From Clostridioides sp. ES-S-0054-01 (lineage in GTDB: Bacteria; Bacillota; Clostridia; Peptostreptococcales; Peptostreptococcaceae), in NCBI GenBank assembly GCA_021561035.1, contig CP067346.1:3255001-3319000 (forward strand): a stretch of 64,000 nucleotides of DNA, written 5' to 3'. The notes below the pieces were generated by a model, which did not search any database, was not told where the DNA came from, and saw nothing but the letters and a program-made list of their open reading frames with translations. Of this stretch, positions 17,597 through 31,872 are shown piece after piece. The position numbers and the translations under genes were made by a program. How positions within the stretch are numbered: position 1 is the stretch's first letter; each line of letters starts with the position of its first letter.

Positions 17597-18925
17597 ATGA
17601 TGAAAATAGCAGTCATAACAACCGAATTTTTAAAAGAGTTTGTAGATAATTCTATAAAAAAGTTAAATATTAATGCAGAAATTGAAATATATATCTATAA
17701 AGATTTTTCTCATGTTGGAGATTTATATTTAGAAATAGAAGATAGGTTTGATGGATTTGCAGTTAGTGGTCCTATCCCCAAAAAAGCTATTACAAAAAAG
17801 GTTGGGACTATTAAAAAACCTTTAGTTGATTTTGGTACTGATTTACAAAGTTACTACGATATGTTTCTAAAACTTATCTTTAAATACAGTACATTAGATT
17901 TTTCTAGAGCATACTTTGACCTAATGGACTGGGCAGATAATCCAAAAGATATATCATATTATTTATCAAATGGCACATTTGGAGACTTAATGGATAGTAT
18001 TGATGAAAATGCATCTAAAATGAGTTTATCTGATATAGCAGAACTCGAAAAAAATATTGCAAAAAAACATATTAATTTATGGAATGAAGGTAAAATTGAT
18101 TTTTCTACTACTCGTTTCAGTAGTATTGTTCCTATGTTACAAGATGCAGGAGTAAATTTTCATTTCATATACCCTGACATAGATTTATTAAAAAGTACTT
18201 TTAACAACTTAATAAAAGATATTCATTTACATAGAATGAAGGGAAATCAACCAAGTGTAATATATATAACAGTTAAAGATACAAATTACAACGATTATAC
18301 TTTAGACCAAGTTTATAAAATATTAAATAGCATAAAAAAAGATAAATTAACCGATTTTATAATTGAAAAAAATAGTAGCTCTTTTAAAATCTTCACTAAA
18401 TGTGAAACTATTAAATCATTAACTAAAAATTTTACTACGTGTTATATAAAAGAATCTATTGAAAATAGTATAAATATTAAGGTATGTGTTGGATATGGAA
18501 TTGGTAATGATATAAAACAAGCTATGTCTAGTGCCATAAGTGCTAATAAGGAATCTAAAATAAACCCTTTAAATTACAGTTTCTTAGTTAATGAAAATTA
18601 TGAGACAATAGGCCCTTTATTATGTGATAAGTTACTTACTGTTTCAAATAAAGTAACTCCACACATAAATACAATCGCTAAAAATTCTAAATTGTCTACT
18701 CTTACTATTCAAAAGATTATATCCGTTACTGAAATTCTACAAAGAGATGAAGTTACTCCTAAGGAATTATCTTCATGTTTAAATGTAACAGTAAGAACTG
18801 CCAATAGATTTCTAAGTAGTCTCTTAAAGTCTGGAAATGCTACTATATTATATGAAAAACAAAACTCAACAAAAGGTAGACCTGAAAGGGTATACAAATT
18901 ATTTATATCAGAAAATAAATATTAA
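17597..18925 (+). CDS. Putative transcriptional regulator with unusual sensor region
   Basis: A 442-residue soluble protein that I cannot place in a named family. The first 200 residues look like a ligand-binding domain (FDGFAVSGPIPKKAI, then DFGTDLQSYYD). Residues about 240-345 resemble a degenerate cyclase-like fold seen in CdaR-type regulators (VCVGYGIGNDIKQAMSSAISAN). The C-terminus (about 365-435) is a winged helix: VTPKELSSCLNVTVRTANRFLSSLLKSGNA and a GRPERVYKL wing. It converges with the transporter/amidohydrolase operon at 19-23 kb and may regulate it (inference from position only). Confidence 0.6.
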   Translation: MMKIAVITTEFLKEFVDNSIKKLNINAEIEIYIYKDFSHVGDLYLEIEDRFDGFAVSGPIPKKAITKKVGTIKKPLVDFGTDLQSYYDMFLKLIFKYSTLDFSRAYFDLMDWADNPKDISYYLSNGTFGDLMDSIDENASKMSLSDIAELEKNIAKKHINLWNEGKIDFSTTRFSSIVPMLQDAGVNFHFIYPDIDLLKSTFNNLIKDIHLHRMKGNQPSVIYITVKDTNYNDYTLDQVYKILNSIKKDKLTDFIIEKNSSSFKIFTKCETIKSLTKNFTTCYIKESIENSINIKVCVGYGIGNDIKQAMSSAISANKESKINPLNYSFLVNENYETIGPLLCDKLLTVSNKVTPHINTIAKNSKLSTLTIQKIISVTEILQRDEVTPKELSSCLNVTVRTANRFLSSLLKSGNATILYEKQNSTKGRPERVYKLFISENKY

Positions 18926-18987
18926 AATCTAGAATACATAAAAATATTTTATCATCTGATGTAAAATAAAGTTATATATAATTTTTT

Positions 18988-19029
18988 AAAAGGTATATCT
19001 TAATATTTATTTTTTAAGATATACCTTTT
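18988..19029. terminator. Bidirectional terminator
   Basis: A 15-bp stem AAAGGTATATCTTAA / TTAAGATATACCTTT with T-rich flanks on both strands lies between the convergent regulator and amidohydrolase genes and can serve both. Confidence 0.85.
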
Positions 19030-19055
19030 GTGATATTTAACAATAATTTATGCTA

Positions 19056-20246
19056 TTATCTATTAAAATTATTTTCTAACCATTTTACTGCACAATGAGC
19101 AAATAAAGCTGAACCGTAAACTAATCCCTCTTCATTAAAAACTGCCTTGGGATTGTGCATACCAAAATTATATCCCTGGCTAATACTTCCCATTCCAATC
19201 CATAAAAGTACTCCTGGTACCCTTAGTAAAATCTCTGAAAAATCTTCTGAACCCATTGCAGCTGGAAAGTCTATTACATTTTCATATCCTATAACCTCTT
19301 TAACATAAGATACAATCTCATCTCCTATGTCTAAATCATTTATAACTGCAGGAGTACCCATTTTAAACTCTATCTTAGCACTTCCTCCAAATGATTTAGC
19401 TATTCCCGTAGATATTTCAATAATCCTATTTTTTAATTTCTCTCTAACAGATTGGTTAAACGTTCTTAAAGTTCCTGACATAGATGCTTTATTTGGTATA
19501 GCATTTGGTACACTTCCTGCATTGAACATTCCAATAGTTAAAACTACAGGCTCTTTCTGAGGTTTTTCTCTTGAGAGTATAGTATTTAATGCTATTTGTA
19601 TGTGTGACATTATATTTATTGGATCCACTCCAAATTCAGGGCTTGCTCCATGAGTTGCTTTTCCTTCTACTGTTATTTCAAATATATCTGCAGATGCCAT
19701 AGCTGGACCACGTGAGTAAGCCACTTGACCTGTGTTAAGAAATTTGCCCACCATACTGTGAAATGCCATAGCTGCATCGACATGAGGATTTTCTAATATC
19801 CCATCAGCAATCATTGATTTTGCACCTCTAGTAGTCTCTTCATCTGGTTCAAATACAAACTTTACTCTACCTTTAAGTAAGTGCTTATTATCCATAAGTA
19901 TTTTGGCTGCACCTAATAACATTGCTGTATGATTATCGTGTCCACAACTATGAGATGCACCTTTATTCTTACTTTTAAAAGGTAAATCCGTCTCCTCCAT
20001 AATAGGCAGAGCATCCATATCAGCCCTTAACAATAATGTTTTTCCATCATTATTACTGTCCAAAACAGCTACTATTCCATTATTAGACGTTAATTTTGGA
20101 GAATATCCCATTTCTTTTAAAGTACTGGTAACAAATGCAACTGTTATTGGTAGATTGCAACCAGTTTCAGGATTTTCATGTAAATATCTTCTCCATTTAA
20201 TAATCTCACCTTCTATTGACTTTGCTTCTCTAAAAAAATTTTTCAT
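19056..20246 (-). CDS. M20 family amidohydrolase (IAA-amino acid hydrolase type)
   Basis: About 396 residues. Metal-site motifs are LLRADMDALPI, SHSCGHDNHTAM, EPDEETTRGA, the AFHSM His, and AMGSEDFSEIL. This is the M20D class that removes N-acyl groups from amino acids or small peptides. The start is set at 20246, because a TAGGAGGAAGAGAT ribosome site lies directly before it and inside the upstream extension. It is the last gene of an operon with a second M20 enzyme and a membrane protein, suggesting import and hydrolysis of an acylated amino acid or aminobenzoyl-glutamate-like compound. Confidence 0.9.
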   Translation of the reverse strand: MKNFFREAKSIEGEIIKWRRYLHENPETGCNLPITVAFVTSTLKEMGYSPKLTSNNGIVAVLDSNNDGKTLLLRADMDALPIMEETDLPFKSKNKGASHSCGHDNHTAMLLGAAKILMDNKHLLKGRVKFVFEPDEETTRGAKSMIADGILENPHVDAAMAFHSMVGKFLNTGQVAYSRGPAMASADIFEITVEGKATHGASPEFGVDPINIMSHIQIALNTILSREKPQKEPVVLTIGMFNAGSVPNAIPNKASMSGTLRTFNQSVREKLKNRIIEISTGIAKSFGGSAKIEFKMGTPAVINDLDIGDEIVSYVKEVIGYENVIDFPAAMGSEDFSEILLRVPGVLLWIGMGSISQGYNFGMHNPKAVFNEEGLVYGSALFAHCAVKWLENNFNR

Positions 20247-20344
20247 ATCTCTTCCTCCTAATCGGATAGCCAGCAAAATCCCACTTTCTTTTGATAAGGA
20301 AACAATACTGGCATAAAAATTATAATTTAAACTTTATATCTCTT

Positions 20345-21724
20345 TTAAGGAGTCGGAATATCCTCTGGAATAGGGCATTTGTATGTTTTCCCATTCATAG
20401 ATTTCTCAAATTCTTCTTTTGCTTTTTTAGCTATCTCTGGATTGTTTAATATTTTAGCTCCAAACATAGCCATAATTTTCGCTGCATATATCATACCTTT
20501 TTCTCCTATGGAACTTCCTGCACAAGATGTAAACTGCCAACTATGACCTGGTGCACCTAGATTTGTGCATCCTGTAAAAAAGTATGCTGTAGGGACTATA
20601 TGCATTACATCTCCAATATCAGTAGAGCCATAACTATTAAAGTTTGTAACATTTCCTCCACCATAATATAGATGAGTTCCTTCTGGTAAATTATATTTAC
20701 TTATCATAGCCTTATATTGTTGTGGGCTTTGTCTATCTAACTTAGCTGCAAAATCCAATTCCTCTTGAGTCCAAGGCTCTTGTTTAATCTCATCCATACA
20801 TTCTGATACAAGATTTGCTAAAACATGATTGTTTAAAGTATTATAGCATCCTCCTAAAAACTCTACTTCAACCTCAGTTTCAGTCATCATTGCAGCTCCT
20901 TTTGCTACCTTTATAAGTCTTTCATATGTATTTTCTACAGCTTCTCTACTTAAAGCTCTTGTGTAATACCATACTGATGCTTTATCAGGAACTATGTTGG
21001 GTGCTACTCCTCCATCTGTAATTGTATAATGAATTCTTACATCAGAAGTAACATGCTCTCTCAAATAATTAGCTCCTACATTAGTAAGTTCTACGGCATC
21101 TAGTGCACTTCTTCCATTTTGAGGGTCTGAGCCTGCATGTGCAGTTTTTCCCTTAAAATGAAATTTTACAGAGTTAACAGCTGTTGAAATACCAATTGTA
21201 GCCTCACTAATTTTATTTGGATGAAAATTTATAGCCAAGTCTAAACCCTCAAACGCTCCACCTCTAGCCATAAATCCTTTACCTGTTAATTGCTCTTCTC
21301 CTGGACATGCATAAAATACTATAGTCCCACTTAAATTGTTTTCTATCATTTCTCTTTTAAGTCCTACTACCGCTCCTACATGTGCTGTACATAATAAATT
21401 ATGTCCACATCCATGACCATAAGCTCCTAATTCAAATGCTTCTTGCTTTGTTGAAACTTTTTGATTTAAACCAGGTAATGCGTCAAATTCTCCCATAAAA
21501 CCTATAACTGGTTTGCCTGAGCCAAAACTAGCCTTAATAGCTGTGGCTAAACCTCCTACACCTACTTCCACATCAAATCCTTCACTTCTTAGAAAATTTG
21601 CTGTATTTTCACACGCTTTAAATTCTTTAAATGATTTTTCAGGATTTTTCCATATTTTCTTACTCAAATCATCAAGTTTAAATCTTTTTTTATCTATCTC
21701 ATTTATAGATATATTTCCTATCAT
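20345..21724 (-). CDS. M20 family amidohydrolase (AbgB-like)
   Basis: A 459-residue M20D enzyme with GFMGEFDALPG, YGHGCGHNLLCTAH, YACPGEEQ, NFHPN, and the late TDIGDVMHIVPT and APGHSWQFTS motifs typical of the aminobenzoyl-glutamate-hydrolase subunit B group. The substrate is an amide-linked amino acid compound; p-aminobenzoyl-glutamate is one known substrate of relatives, not shown here. It differs clearly from the partner gene downstream, so the two may form a heteromer like AbgA/AbgB (inference). Confidence 0.88.
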   Translation of the reverse strand: MIGNISINEIDKKRFKLDDLSKKIWKNPEKSFKEFKACENTANFLRSEGFDVEVGVGGLATAIKASFGSGKPVIGFMGEFDALPGLNQKVSTKQEAFELGAYGHGCGHNLLCTAHVGAVVGLKREMIENNLSGTIVFYACPGEEQLTGKGFMARGGAFEGLDLAINFHPNKISEATIGISTAVNSVKFHFKGKTAHAGSDPQNGRSALDAVELTNVGANYLREHVTSDVRIHYTITDGGVAPNIVPDKASVWYYTRALSREAVENTYERLIKVAKGAAMMTETEVEVEFLGGCYNTLNNHVLANLVSECMDEIKQEPWTQEELDFAAKLDRQSPQQYKAMISKYNLPEGTHLYYGGGNVTNFNSYGSTDIGDVMHIVPTAYFFTGCTNLGAPGHSWQFTSCAGSSIGEKGMIYAAKIMAMFGAKILNNPEIAKKAKEEFEKSMNGKTYKCPIPEDIPTP

Positions 21725-21754
21725 TACCTCTACCCCCTATAAGTCTATTTCCTA

Positions 21755-22963
21755 TCAACCAAATATAATTGGACCTATTATACTAGCAAATGCCACTGAT
21801 GCAATAGTTACAGTAACAAATCCTCCTATAATCATCTTTGGTAACAAATAATCTGTTGCTCTTTGTTTTTCTTCTTCAGTTCCTTCCATAGCATCAATAC
21901 CTTCATTAGAAATTATCTGTGTTGCTGGATAAGCAAGCATACAAGTTACACCAATTGCAGCTGACATTCTTGGAGAGTATCCCAATAGTTTTCCTACAAT
22001 CGCAGTAAATAATATTATAAATACAGAACCTACAACAAGTATTCCTATAGTTGGAACAATCATTCCAAACAATGCTGTTGGAGTTACCTTAGCAAGTCCT
22101 CCAGGTAACATTAACATACAACCAAACATTATAATCCCATTAGATTGAGATTTATCTAAAATTCCTTTTTCTAAAAAACCTATTCTTGTAAAAATTAATC
22201 CTACTAACAAACATGCTATATTGGGATTTAAATAATAGTTTGCAGGAGTAAATCCTGGTATCAGAGTAGCTAATCCTACAAAATTACCAATCATAGCAAC
22301 AAATGAAAGTTTTGCAAGATATACTAGAGTAGATGATTTTTTACCTGAATCTTCTTTAAAAATTCTCATACTTGGAAGCTTAAAATTACTTTTTGATTCA
22401 TCTTTCAAAAAATCTCCACTATCTCTTTTAAATTTTAATTCTTTATTTATACAATATGTAGTTATTGGAATTCCAAAAAATTTTTGAAATGATAATACTA
22501 GAATTACAAATGCTGCAAGTTCAGGTCTATTTGCTGCTTCTGCAACAGTTGTTACAATAATACCAGCAACAGTAGAACCTGCTATTGGGGGAGCTGCTAT
22601 TAAAGCATACTCTCTACCAAACAACATACTACCCACTGTTAAACAACCAACCCCTATTCCTACAATACCTACTAATGCAATTACAACCGTTTTCCATTCA
22701 TGACATAAGTCTTCAAGATTTATAAGTGTTCCTAAATTAGTTATTAATAAAGCTATACCAAAGTTACTCATTGCAGCTAATATACCTGATGCTCCTGTAA
22801 TGTCTTTTGGTAGAATATTTGTCCAAAATCCTAGTAAAAATATAATACATACAAATAGCAATGTTGAAATTGCACCTTTTGTTTTCTTAGATAAAAACTC
22901 ACTAAAAGCATAAATCATTACACATACAGTAAAGCAAGTAAGTGGATTCCAAAAATTTTCCAT
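21755..22963 (-). CDS. Polytopic membrane protein, probable transporter
   Basis: A 402-residue protein with about ten hydrophobic spans separated by glycine-rich loops (IAAPPIAGSTVAGIIVTTVAEAA, and GCMLMLPGGLAKVTPTALFGM), and one cytoplasmic loop near residues 175-205 rich in Lys/Asp/Ser. I do not recognise the family; it is not AbgT-like. A clear AGGAGGAAACAACA site supports the start. As first gene of the operon with two M20 amidohydrolases, it most likely imports their substrate. Confidence 0.65.
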   Translation of the reverse strand: MENFWNPLTCFTVCVMIYAFSEFLSKKTKGAISTLLFVCIIFLLGFWTNILPKDITGASGILAAMSNFGIALLITNLGTLINLEDLCHEWKTVVIALVGIVGIGVGCLTVGSMLFGREYALIAAPPIAGSTVAGIIVTTVAEAANRPELAAFVILVLSFQKFFGIPITTYCINKELKFKRDSGDFLKDESKSNFKLPSMRIFKEDSGKKSSTLVYLAKLSFVAMIGNFVGLATLIPGFTPANYYLNPNIACLLVGLIFTRIGFLEKGILDKSQSNGIIMFGCMLMLPGGLAKVTPTALFGMIVPTIGILVVGSVFIILFTAIVGKLLGYSPRMSAAIGVTCMLAYPATQIISNEGIDAMEGTEEEKQRATDYLLPKMIIGGFVTVTIASVAFASIIGPIIFG

Positions 22964-23839
22964 TGTTGTTTCCTCCTAAATATAATAATTTTTTATCAAT
23001 AAAACAATAATTATAAAATGTATATTCTGTAGTTATTCTTAACTACATGTGGTATAGCTTGATTTTTTTGGTGACATTTTATACGTCTCAAATTATTCCT
23101 AAAATAGCTAAATAAATATAACTAGAGTTAACGCTTTAAATATTAACCATAATTATTAATTTACTAGATTTCTTTTTAATTTTTACTTTCTACATTATTT
23201 TATAAATGCAGGATTATATTACAACTATATTAAATTTTAATATACATGTTGGAAGACTTATATTTATTTAAATATTAAATATAGAATGTATATTTTATAA
23301 ACGTCTTAAATTATTCTCAAAATACTTAAAATAAAATAATAATACACCCATTAAATTAATATTATCAGAATACACTTAATTTTAAGTCTTCTCTATGTAC
23401 AAACTTTATCTACTAGTGCCTCCCCTCATTTGTAAATTAGATTATTTCTAAGTGAATTTAGATATCTTATTCCCAGAAACTATTCCCAGAAACAAAAATC
23501 ATTTATTATATTAAATCAATGATAAACTATACTTTAAAACTCTTTCTAGATAAGTATAACTTATCATATAATAACGTCTATACCTTTATCTTTATAGTAG
23601 TCCTAAATTATTCTTAAATTAACAATAAAAATAATTTTGCTACTTATAAAATCACTAGTTTTTATATTGTCGAACTATTCTTAACATAGATTATAATTTC
23701 AAACCTTTTCTTTGTCAATATATTCTGACATTTTTCCAGAAATTTTATAAATTTATATAGTGAGTAAATCATACTATTTTTATGTAATGAATAAATCATA
23801 CTATGAATGTGTCTAAATATTTACTTAAGTATAGACATA
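22964..23839. other. Gene-free AT-rich stretch with degenerate repeats
   Basis: No gene is seen in about 880 bases. A motif close to ACGTCTYAAATTATTCYYAAAATA occurs around 23085-23108 and 23300-23324, with shorter cousins near 23026, 23603 and 23679. Small tandem copies of TATTCCCAGAAAC (around 23468-23493) and of ATAAATCATACTAT (around 23760-23805) are also present. They may be decayed repeats or regulator sites for the flanking operons. Confidence 0.4.
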
Positions 23840-23907
23840 AAAAATGTGCATTCTCCTTTGTATAATAATTTTAATTGTCATTACTTTTAGGAAGAATACA
23901 CACTTTA
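23840..23907 (-). terminator. Long hairpin after the first bgl operon
   Basis: On the minus strand a GTGTGTATTCTTCCT arm pairs imperfectly with AGGAGAATGCACA, followed by TTTTTTATG. A closely similar hairpin ends the second bgl operon at 28486-28562, implying common descent of the two operon ends. Confidence 0.65.
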
Positions 23908-23982
23908 TTTTAAAAATCCTACACTTTATTTTAAATGCTTTGCTAGATACTAATTAGCATTAGTACCTAACTTTTATTTATC

Positions 23983-27359
<3,377 letters not shown>

Positions 27360-27423
27360 TCATCATACTTTTTTTACCTTATAATTTTCGATTTTTGGAA
27401 ACTTTATGATTATAAATAAAAAA

Positions 27424-27451
27424 ACGTGGTATAATATTTAGGTCACCACGT
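27424..27451 (-). terminator. Terminator overlapping the RpiR stop codon
   Basis: ACGTGGT / ACCACGT stem with A/T flanks and seven T residues. The RpiR gene's TGA lies inside the upstream arm, so the hairpin starts within the last codons. Confidence 0.8.
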
Positions 27452-28255
27452 TTTTTTGCTATTTATTAGTTCTTTGTATCTAGATACAATAATATCTGTA
27501 ATTACCTGATATATTATAGGATGTGTTTGAACACTTGACTTATGCCCAAAACAGATACATAAATCAACATATGGGCTTTTTTCTAGTTCTTTATTTGATG
27601 TAATTGCAACAATTTTAGCTTTTGTTTGTTTAAAAACTCCCTTATTTATATTCCCTCCTATCAACTGATATTTCTTTATATAATCACCAGAATTTGTGAA
27701 TATAATTATTAGAGTATCCTCTTTTGCATTTCTGATAAATTCATGTTGTTTTATATCATCCAATCTAGAAAAAATATATTTATTGTTATAAGCTAATTTA
27801 GTTTGAAAATCTATAGCTGCAGACTGAGAATAAAGCACACCAAATGCTGCAATGCTTTCATACTTGATTAAATCTTTAGCTAGTTCATCTATTTTATTAT
27901 ATTGAATATTTAACTTTAAATCTTCTAAATCTTTCATTATTGTATTTATATAATCTTCAACACTATGACCATCAAGATACCCTAGTATATTATCATTATA
28001 ATTTAATACATTTTGATTTTTATTACTTTTATATCCAGCTGCCGATTTTAAATCGGAAAAATCTTCAAATCCAACATATCTTGTAAATTTTGATATTGTT
28101 GACTTTGAAACAAAACATAATTCTGCTACTTCTGATATTGTCATATCTTTAATTTTGTCATAATTACATATTAAAATATTTGCTATATGATAGTATGTAG
28201 ATTCAGTTTTTCCATTATTTAAAATATTTAGCAACCTATTTAGTAGTACTCCCAT
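27443..28255 (-). CDS. RpiR/MurR-family transcriptional regulator
   Basis: A 270-residue regulator with an N-terminal helix-turn-helix (TISEVAELCFVSKSTISKFTRYVGF, about residues 38-63) and a C-terminal SIS sugar-phosphate-binding domain (about 105-260; IAAFGVLYSQSAAIDFQTKL and TLIIIFTNSGDY). RpiR proteins sense a phosphosugar. It has its own terminator and lies upstream of bglF/bglA in the same direction, so it probably represses or activates that operon. Start supported by a GGTGGTGG site and a TATAAT box about 40 bases upstream. Confidence 0.9.
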   Translation of the reverse strand: MGVLLNRLLNILNNGKTESTYYHIANILICNYDKIKDMTISEVAELCFVSKSTISKFTRYVGFEDFSDLKSAAGYKSNKNQNVLNYNDNILGYLDGHSVEDYINTIMKDLEDLKLNIQYNKIDELAKDLIKYESIAAFGVLYSQSAAIDFQTKLAYNNKYIFSRLDDIKQHEFIRNAKEDTLIIIFTNSGDYIKKYQLIGGNINKGVFKQTKAKIVAITSNKELEKSPYVDLCICFGHKSSVQTHPIIYQVITDIIVSRYKELINSKKTW

Positions 28256-28485
28256 TTATAAACCACCACCTTCAAATAAATCTTAAAATGATAGTTTATA
28301 TTATACTTTGTTTATATTTGTAGATAAAATCATTTTTAAACATCTACTTCAATATATTTTTTAATACTTCTTTTTCTAAATATAAAAAATATTCCTTATC
28401 ATTTGTATAGCAATATTTAAAATTCTAATTATCACCATTTATTATAGTTTAAATAATTATAGAATTAGACACTTTTACTATACAT

Positions 28486-28562
28486 AAAAAATGTGTACCT
28501 CCAATAGTAGTAATTAGACTTAACTTCTTTATTACCACCATTTTTAGGAGAGTACACATTTT
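28486..28562 (-). terminator. Long hairpin after the second bgl operon
   Basis: AAAATGTGTACTCTCC pairs with GGAGGTACACATTTTT, with an inner stem AATGGTGGTAAT / ATTACTACTATT (G-U pairs) and T6 at the end. It directly abuts the bglA stop codon. The similar hairpin at 23840-23907 ends the neighbouring bgl operon. Confidence 0.8.
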
Positions 28563-28565
28563 ATT

Positions 28566-30020
<1,455 letters not shown>

Positions 30021-30027
30021 CTAAAAT

Positions 30028-31872
30028 TTATACTATTACAGTTAATAGTTCGTCTGATTCATCATTTGATGAAATTACATCTAAATAATCACTAGTATTT
30101 GTAACTACAGTTATTATAGTCGAATCAAATCCTTCCTCTATAATTTTATCAGATTCAAATACTGCTAAAGTATCTCCTTTTTTAACTCTTTGATTTTGTG
30201 TTACAAGACTTTCAAAGAACTTTCCATCTAAGTTTACAGTATCTATCCCAATATGAATTAATATTTCTAATCCTTCGTCAGTCACTATACCATAGGCATG
30301 TTTAGTTGGAAATACTATAGTTATAGTTCCATCTACAGGAGACATAACAGTTGATTTTGATTCACTAGGTATAATTCCAATCCCTTTACCTAATGCTCCA
30401 GAGGAAAATGCCTTATCATTAACTTCCTCAAGTGCAATTACCTGACCTTTTGCAACATTTCCAATACTAATAGTTCTTGAATTATTTTCGTCGATTACTA
30501 GTTCTAATTCTTTTTCATTTGAAGGTATTCCTAATAAGTAAGAAGCTACTGTTGCTGCCACAAATGATACTACTACACCTATTATCATAAATGTAAAGTT
30601 AGATACCTCTCCTCCAACAAGATATGTTGGTAATGCTGCTAATCCCCAAACCATTCCATAGGTTTTAACTTGTGCTAAACCTGCTATTAAACCACCTAGA
30701 CCTCCACCTATCATTACTGCTACAAATGGTCTTCTATATTTCATAAACACACCAAACACTGAAGGCTCTGTAACTCCCATAAGTGCACTAAAACTTACTG
30801 TACCAAATAACTGCTTTTGCTCTTTATTTCTAGTTTTTAAGAAATATCCAAACATTGCACCACAAACTGCAATATCAGATATTGTTGCAGCCCCCATAAA
30901 AATTGGGTCATATCCTAATGTTGTCACGGAATTTAAAGCTATAGGCATAGTAAAATTTGCTGCACCAAAAACTATTAAGAGTGGTTGCAAAGCTGCATAT
31001 AGTGCAACAACGCTCCAATTACCCAATGTATCAATTAAAAACATACATGCATAGTTTAATCCATCACCAATCCACATACCGATAGGTCCAAATATAGTTA
31101 ATGTAACTGATAAAGTTATTATTAAAGATAATACTGGAACTAAAAAATAGTGTAGTGCTTTAGGTAATATTTTTTTCAAACCTCCAATTATAATTCCCAT
31201 TGCCCATACTCCTAAAAGTATTGGAATAAAGCTATTTGCATAAGTTGTAGCCTGCAAGTTTATACCAAATAGATTTAACCCTTCTACACCATCTATTGAT
31301 GAAGATAGTAGAGTAACTGCTAACACTACTGCTATATAGGGATTCACATTAAGTCTTTTTGCTGATGCTATTGCAATTAATACTGGTAAGAAGTGAAATG
31401 TAGCACTTCTTAATGTATCTAATATTTGATACGTAGGACTATCACTCTGAAGTATACCTGACATATTTAAAAGTGCTAATATACTTGCAAGTATACCGGC
31501 TGCAAGTAATACCTCAATTACTGAAGTCATAGTCTCTGAAACTACCACAAATATGGAATTAAATATACCTTTGATACCTCCAACTCCTTTTTTTCTTTCA
31601 CTCTTTGCACTTGATTCACTTGAACTTAAACCTATCATAGACATAAACTCGTTATATACATCTACAACATGAGTTCCTATTATAATTTGGTAAGCTACAT
31701 CATTAGAAACTACATCAATCACTCCGTTTAATTTTTTAATTTCTTCTGTTTTAGCTATACTTCTATCATTTAGCGTAAGTCTTAAACGAGTAACACAATG
31801 TGCTACCGATTTTATATTTTCTTTTCCGCCTATAAGTTTTATTATATTTTCATTTAAATCTTTATACTTCAT
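30028..31872 (-). CDS. bglF: Beta-glucoside PTS permease EIIBCA (second copy)
   Basis: 614 residues. EIIB Cys26 in AHCVTRLRLTL, EIIC about residues 100-455 with ALMGVTEPSVFGV, EIIA at the end with LEILIHIGIDTVNL carrying the phospho-His. Its start codon overlaps the last codons of the antiterminator gene by 11 bases and the ribosome site (GAGGT) lies inside that gene, so the two are translationally coupled. BglF-type permeases also phosphorylate the cognate BglG antiterminator to switch it off without substrate. Confidence 0.95.
   Translation of the reverse strand: MKYKDLNENIIKLIGGKENIKSVAHCVTRLRLTLNDRSIAKTEEIKKLNGVIDVVSNDVAYQIIIGTHVVDVYNEFMSMIGLSSSESSAKSERKKGVGGIKGIFNSIFVVVSETMTSVIEVLLAAGILASILALLNMSGILQSDSPTYQILDTLRSATFHFLPVLIAIASAKRLNVNPYIAVVLAVTLLSSSIDGVEGLNLFGINLQATTYANSFIPILLGVWAMGIIIGGLKKILPKALHYFLVPVLSLIITLSVTLTIFGPIGMWIGDGLNYACMFLIDTLGNWSVVALYAALQPLLIVFGAANFTMPIALNSVTTLGYDPIFMGAATISDIAVCGAMFGYFLKTRNKEQKQLFGTVSFSALMGVTEPSVFGVFMKYRRPFVAVMIGGGLGGLIAGLAQVKTYGMVWGLAALPTYLVGGEVSNFTFMIIGVVVSFVAATVASYLLGIPSNEKELELVIDENNSRTISIGNVAKGQVIALEEVNDKAFSSGALGKGIGIIPSESKSTVMSPVDGTITIVFPTKHAYGIVTDEGLEILIHIGIDTVNLDGKFFESLVTQNQRVKKGDTLAVFESDKIIEEGFDSTIITVVTNTSDYLDVISSNDESDELLTVIV

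Noticed and set aside
21513-21851. Plus-strand frame of 112 codons across the amidohydrolase/transporter junction
   Set aside because: Antisense to two well supported genes and composition typical of a shadow frame.
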